From Paenibacillus sp. 32O-W (GTDB taxonomy: Bacteria; Bacillota; Bacilli; Paenibacillales; NBRC-103111), in assembly GCF_007679495.1 (NCBI RefSeq), contig NZ_VEGP01000037.1, positions 1 to 52,329 of the forward strand: a stretch of 52,329 nucleotides of DNA, read 5' to 3'. The notes under the pieces were generated by a model, which did not search any database, was not told the origin of the DNA, and saw only the letters and a list, made by a program, of their open reading frames with translations. Below, piece by piece: positions 49,179-52,329 of the stretch. A program made the translations under genes and the position numbers. Each line of letters opens with the position of its first letter. Position 1 is the first letter of the stretch.

Positions 49179-51167
49179 GTGCAACAAGCAAATAGTATTG
49201 CTCAGTTTTTTGAAATTCTTAAACGATACAAAAATTACTCAGAGATTTTCTACAGAGGGCAATCTTCTCAATATGAAAGTATAACTTCAAGTATCACGAG
49301 AGATTCAGGGTACTTGGCAAATGAACATATTATTTATTCCGAATCCATTGGCATGAAAGAGGATGAATTTCAATTATTGAAATCCCCCTTTGAGCGGTTA
49401 TCAAAATTGCAACACTACGGAATTCCTACAAGGTTGATTGATGTCACTCTAGACCCGCTTGTGGCCTTGTTTTTCGCTGTTCAGAATACTAATTCAGAAT
49501 ACGCAGGACTTGTTTATGTATATATTCAATCTAGTAGGGCTATGACTAGCAAACATGTTCGCCTTCTTGCTTTATTAGCTACTCTAAGGGACTACGACTT
49601 TTCCACGATTCAACAAGCCTATCAAAGCGAGTATGATGAATTTATTTCCAAGACCGAAGTACTGACAATGGCACAAGAAATTACTTTTGTTGAGTACTCA
49701 GAAGAATTAAAGCGTTCTAATATTCGATTGTACAATCAAAAAGGGACATTTGCTCTTTGTGGCAATGAGATCTACGATGGTGTTATTCAACGCAAGTTAA
49801 AATCTCTTGATAGTATAAAACCAGCATTGATCATACGCATTCCATACGAGTATAAGATGTCAGTGAAGCGAGAATTAGATGAGCAATTCGCAATAAATGA
49901 GTTAAAGATATATCCTGAACTTCCATCTGTAGCGGACTATATCAAAGAAAAATATAAATCAGTGAAATTTTCTATTGATGGAACTTATAGCATCATGGAA
50001 GAACAGGACATTTCCACGCGGAGAGCCAAAAGGATCTCGTTAACTATTGTGTTAAAAAAACTATTGAACATCGACCAAATACAGCAAGTGTCCAAAAATA
50101 TTATTAAACAATATGAATCAAAATATGATGTAGTGTGGATTTATATTGCAAACGATGGCGATAGTTACATTATGCGTAATTGGATTCTTCGAGGACAGTG
50201 GATAAGTCCTAATTTGGACGAGGAATTTCGACCTGTGCCTATTAGTGCACCTGATAGTGAAGGATACTATTGGGCAAAAGGTGAGGAATATAGTACGTTG
50301 GCAGATTACTATGCAAATCATGTGTTCGATGATGATAAGTACTTATATATTTATTATGAAAAAATATTTGAAGAAATTCGCTTAATATCCGGACAATTAT
50401 TCAGTATATTTCAAAAAAATTATGACGAGTTTGAGGTTGAACTTTATAAAAAAATAGAAGAAATAAAATATGGATTCCAGATGTTTAGTGAATTTGGTCG
50501 TTCCAGAAATAAAGAGTTTGATGATTTTCTATACAACTATATAGAGGCTGCGTCTTCACTTGATAACATACACCATTGGGTCAATAGGGGGGACTTAAAT
50601 CACAAACAAAAATATTATCAGATTTCATTGTGCTTTCGTGATGTACACAAATATATTGAAATCATAGATGGTGGGAACAAAGTATGGAGCACAAAACTTG
50701 GTGTCACTCAATCAGATTATGAGCGGATTGATCCATATAATAGACCGGAACACAAGCATCAATATGAACAGACTATACAAATAAATCCCAACGCACTTGA
50801 AATTGAATTTGATGTGCAAATTTTGATAAATCCCGACAAAACCTTCAAGATTACTGGAGAAACAAATCTCTTTGATAAGGCTAATCTTATTGTATCTGTT
50901 AAGAAAAAAACAGGTCAATTGCATGGGCAAGGCAATTCAGAAGTCGTTGATGGTAAGTTTGATTTTGGAATATTCAGTAATAAAGGTAAAGGTTATGAGG
51001 CTGGTCATTATATAGCAGAAATATCACTTTCTATACCAGCCGTACAACCAGAAGAATTTATACAGAAGTCGGGTGTTGAATATGAAAATTTAACAGGACC
51101 GTACGTTGACAGAACAGGTATCGGGCCAACATTAAGATATTGGTTGGACTTTGTAATTGAACAGTAG
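49179..51167 (+). CDS. FRG-domain protein with long C-terminal extension
   Basis: GTG 49179 lies directly behind aggtggggga. The open frame extends to TTG 49131 without a better site. The 662-aa protein starts with an FRG domain: FYRGQSSQYESITSSITRD, then LSKLQHYGIPTRLIDVTLDPLVALFFAV, the defining FRG and HYGxPTRLLDxTxxPLVALFFA patterns. FRG proteins are frequent in defence islands and are suspected to be ADP-ribosyltransferase-like or nucleotide-modifying enzymes. The rest is helical and ends in a beta-sandwich-like segment (VDGKFDFGIFSNKGKGYEAGHY) reminiscent of secreted Bacillales proteins, which is unexpected. Confidence 0.75.
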   Translation: MQQANSIAQFFEILKRYKNYSEIFYRGQSSQYESITSSITRDSGYLANEHIIYSESIGMKEDEFQLLKSPFERLSKLQHYGIPTRLIDVTLDPLVALFFAVQNTNSEYAGLVYVYIQSSRAMTSKHVRLLALLATLRDYDFSTIQQAYQSEYDEFISKTEVLTMAQEITFVEYSEELKRSNIRLYNQKGTFALCGNEIYDGVIQRKLKSLDSIKPALIIRIPYEYKMSVKRELDEQFAINELKIYPELPSVADYIKEKYKSVKFSIDGTYSIMEEQDISTRRAKRISLTIVLKKLLNIDQIQQVSKNIIKQYESKYDVVWIYIANDGDSYIMRNWILRGQWISPNLDEEFRPVPISAPDSEGYYWAKGEEYSTLADYYANHVFDDDKYLYIYYEKIFEEIRLISGQLFSIFQKNYDEFEVELYKKIEEIKYGFQMFSEFGRSRNKEFDDFLYNYIEAASSLDNIHHWVNRGDLNHKQKYYQISLCFRDVHKYIEIIDGGNKVWSTKLGVTQSDYERIDPYNRPEHKHQYEQTIQINPNALEIEFDVQILINPDKTFKITGETNLFDKANLIVSVKKKTGQLHGQGNSEVVDGKFDFGIFSNKGKGYEAGHYIAEISLSIPAVQPEEFIQKSGVEYENLTGPYVDRTGIGPTLRYWLDFVIEQ

Positions 51168-51207
51168 TCTATCGTATATTGGCTAATTTGAAGAGGGAAT
51201 GCTAAAA

Positions 51208-51215
51208 GCATCCTC
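51208..51215. repeat. 8-bp target-site duplication, left copy
   Basis: GCATCCTC lies immediately outside the left inverted repeat of the IS256-family element and recurs exactly at 52066-52073 beyond the right one. Eight bases is the normal duplication for this family. The target is the 3' arm of a GAGG…ATGC-TAAAA-GCAT-CCTC hairpin at 51193-51215 behind the FRG gene. Confidence 0.9.
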
Positions 51216-52065
51216 GAGAGCGTAAAAAATTCTGTGTAAATGGTCATAATTACCAATATAAGGAGATGACCGTTTATGCAAAACCAAGACGCAAAAGCAC
51301 AACTGATCAAGGAACTTGCAAAAGAATGCCGGACCGTGGAAGATATCCAGGAAAAGTTGAAGGAACTGTTTCGGGACACCATTCAAGGCTTGTTGGAAGC
51401 GGAAATGGACCATCATTTGGGTTATGCCAAACATAGTAGCGAGGGCGATCATTCCGGAAATAGTCGAAACGGCTACAGCACGAAGACCATCGCCGACTTA
51501 AAGAAAATCTATCAAGCCGCAACATTGGAAGAGGCGGAGCAAGCGTTTAGCGCTTTTAAAGACAAATGGGGGAAGAAGCACCCGATCATCACTCGCTCGT
51601 GGGAAAACAATTGGCTGGAGCTAACTGCCTACTTTAGCTATCCTCCGGCCATTCGCAAGCTCATCTACACGACGAATATTATCGAGGGTTATCATCGCCA
51701 GCTCCGAAAGGTGACAAAAACCAAGACCGCCTACCCGTCAGACGACGCCTTGAGAAAAATCATCTACTTGCCTACCATGGAGATCTCGAAGAAGTGGACG
51801 ATGCCGTTACGTGAATGGAAAGACTGTATCTCGCAGCTCGTGATCTATTTTGGAGATCGGCTTCAGGCGGAACTATCCGCCTAATTTGAAAAGTTTCAGC
51901 CGGCTTGACATGGAGCCTCTGCGGGCATGATTTCTCGCGATCAGGCGACGCCAGGACCCCGCGCATCGCGAGGCTAACCAGCCTATCATGTCCGCCACTC
52001 CATGTAAAGCCTTAAACGTCCCTTTTGTTTAGAAAAACCATTTACACAAATTTTTGGACACTCCC
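51216..52065 (+). mobile_element. Internally deleted IS256-family element with intact ends
   Basis: Left repeat 51216-51244 (gagagcgtaaaaaattctgt…) and right repeat 52037-52065 (reverse complement gggagtgtccaaaaatttgt…) match at most positions and both end in TGTGTAAATGGT. A perfect 8-bp duplication, GCATCCTC, flanks them. The element is only 850 bp, because the transposase gene lost about half its length in frame. It must have moved with help from a full-length relative, or lost its core after insertion. Confidence 0.92.
51276..51884 (+). pseudogene. IS256-family transposase, internal in-frame deletion
   Basis: ATG 51276 follows ataaggagatg. The 202-residue product joins a normal IS256-type N-terminus (RDTIQGLLEAEMDHHLGYAKHS … NSRNGYSTKTI) directly to a normal C-terminus (ADLKKIYQAATLEEAEQAF … IRKLIYTTNIIEGYHRQLRKVTKTK). 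Full members have about 400 residues. The missing middle contains the first two catalytic aspartates of the DDE site, so it cannot transpose. The join lies near 51491-51495 and keeps the frame. Confidence 0.92.
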
Positions 52066-52073
52066 GCATCCTC
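52066..52073. repeat. 8-bp target-site duplication, right copy
   Basis: GCATCCTC, identical to 51208-51215, directly outside the right inverted repeat at 52037-52065. Confidence 0.9.
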
Positions 52074-52329
52074 AGGCTGTCGAGAAACCCACTGTTTGTT
52101 GGAGGGGGCTGAAATTGTCCACTTTCAGTTGCAAAAACTTGGCTCTCAGATCGTTTTAAATTGATTTTTCATTAGTGAGGTGAGACTTACCCAAATAAAA
52201 ATAAAGTGCCGAAAAAGTCCTCTGGACTTTCTCGACACTCTAGGGATGCTTAAACATGAAATCGGAAAGTACCGTTGTCAAAAGGTGAAAGAGCCGCGTC
52301 GTGACAGTTTTTTTCAGTCACAGAAAGCT
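52074..52329. other. Non-coding end of window, probable remnant of another insertion sequence
   Basis: No supported gene. It contains gctgtcgagaaaccc at 52077-52091 and a near-perfect hairpin at 52206-52238: GTGCCGAAAAAGTCC-TCT-GGACTTTCTCGACAC. The shared tgtcgagaaa word suggests repeated ends of a further element whose body lies outside or is lost. Confidence 0.35.

Noticed and set aside
1-52065. Composite transposon formed by the outer insertion sequences
   Set aside because: The IS3, IS110 and IS256 elements belong to unrelated families with different ends, so they cannot act together as a composite transposon.

Overview
The window looks like part of a large integrative or plasmid-borne conjugative element from a spore-forming Bacillales bacterium, probably a Paenibacillaceae relative. 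This is inferred from strong AGGAGG-type ribosome sites, TTG and GTG starts, a TcpC/TcpE/VirB4/VirB6 transfer module of the Gram-positive type, and a copper-amine-oxidase-like stalk-domain protein. Positions 6-38 kb are GC-rich and almost entirely co-directional. Positions 44.7-51.2 kb are clearly AT-rich and look like separately acquired cargo. No tRNA, rRNA, CRISPR array, replication initiator or canonical relaxase was seen.

Region by region: (1) 1-951 is the right part of an IS3-family element. (2) 1.35-1.85 kb holds a phage-type sigma-region-4-like regulator, whose 3' end reappears as a decayed copy behind the cad genes. (3) 2.0-6.0 kb is a metal and stress cargo: cadC-cadA under a well-formed promoter and operator, a divergent Cys-Cys small protein preceded by a broken mini-ORF, a MerR regulator and a YnfA-family membrane protein. 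(4) 6.1-17.7 kb is the transfer module: leader with hairpin, VirD4/TraG-like ATPase, Replic_Relax protein, TcpC-like, small membrane protein, TcpE-like, VirB4-like, VirB6-like and a lysozyme-like/M23 wall hydrolase, interspersed with small unknown genes. (5) 17.8-20.7 kb carries two methyltransferases without restriction partners (C5-cytosine and N6-adenine) and small proteins. (6) 20.7-31.7 kb is a Tad/Flp-like pilus or type II/IV filament module: CpaE-like, CpaB/SAF, two MinD-like proteins with degenerate P-loops, CpaF/TadA ATPase, a fused TadB/TadC-like membrane protein, and four small N-terminally anchored proteins that are candidate pilins or minor pilins. (7) 31.8-36.8 kb encodes two large secreted proteins, including a 1270-residue one with MucBP-like repeats. 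(8) 36.9-43.5 kb is a tail of small genes, several separated by terminator-like hairpins, interrupted by an IS110-family element whose structured non-coding end is a candidate bridge RNA, plus a nucleotidyltransferase pair. (9) 43.5-44.5 kb is a tyrosine recombinase. (10) 44.7-51.2 kb is an AT-rich defence-like island: an ABC-three-component (ABC-3C) set with an Mrr-like nuclease, then a TIGR02391/HEPN-like protein and an FRG-domain protein. (11) 51.2-52.07 kb is an internally deleted IS256-family element with intact inverted repeats and a perfect 8-bp target duplication, followed by an inverted repeat of another probable mobile remnant.

The most notable point is that a conjugative type IV secretion core and a complete-looking Tad-like assembly motor lie in one continuous, tightly spaced gene run with secreted adhesin-like proteins at its end. 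A reasonable inference is a conjugative machine that also builds its own mating pilus or surface filament in a Gram-positive host. The second most notable region is the recombinase-adjacent ABC-3C, TIGR02391 and FRG cluster.
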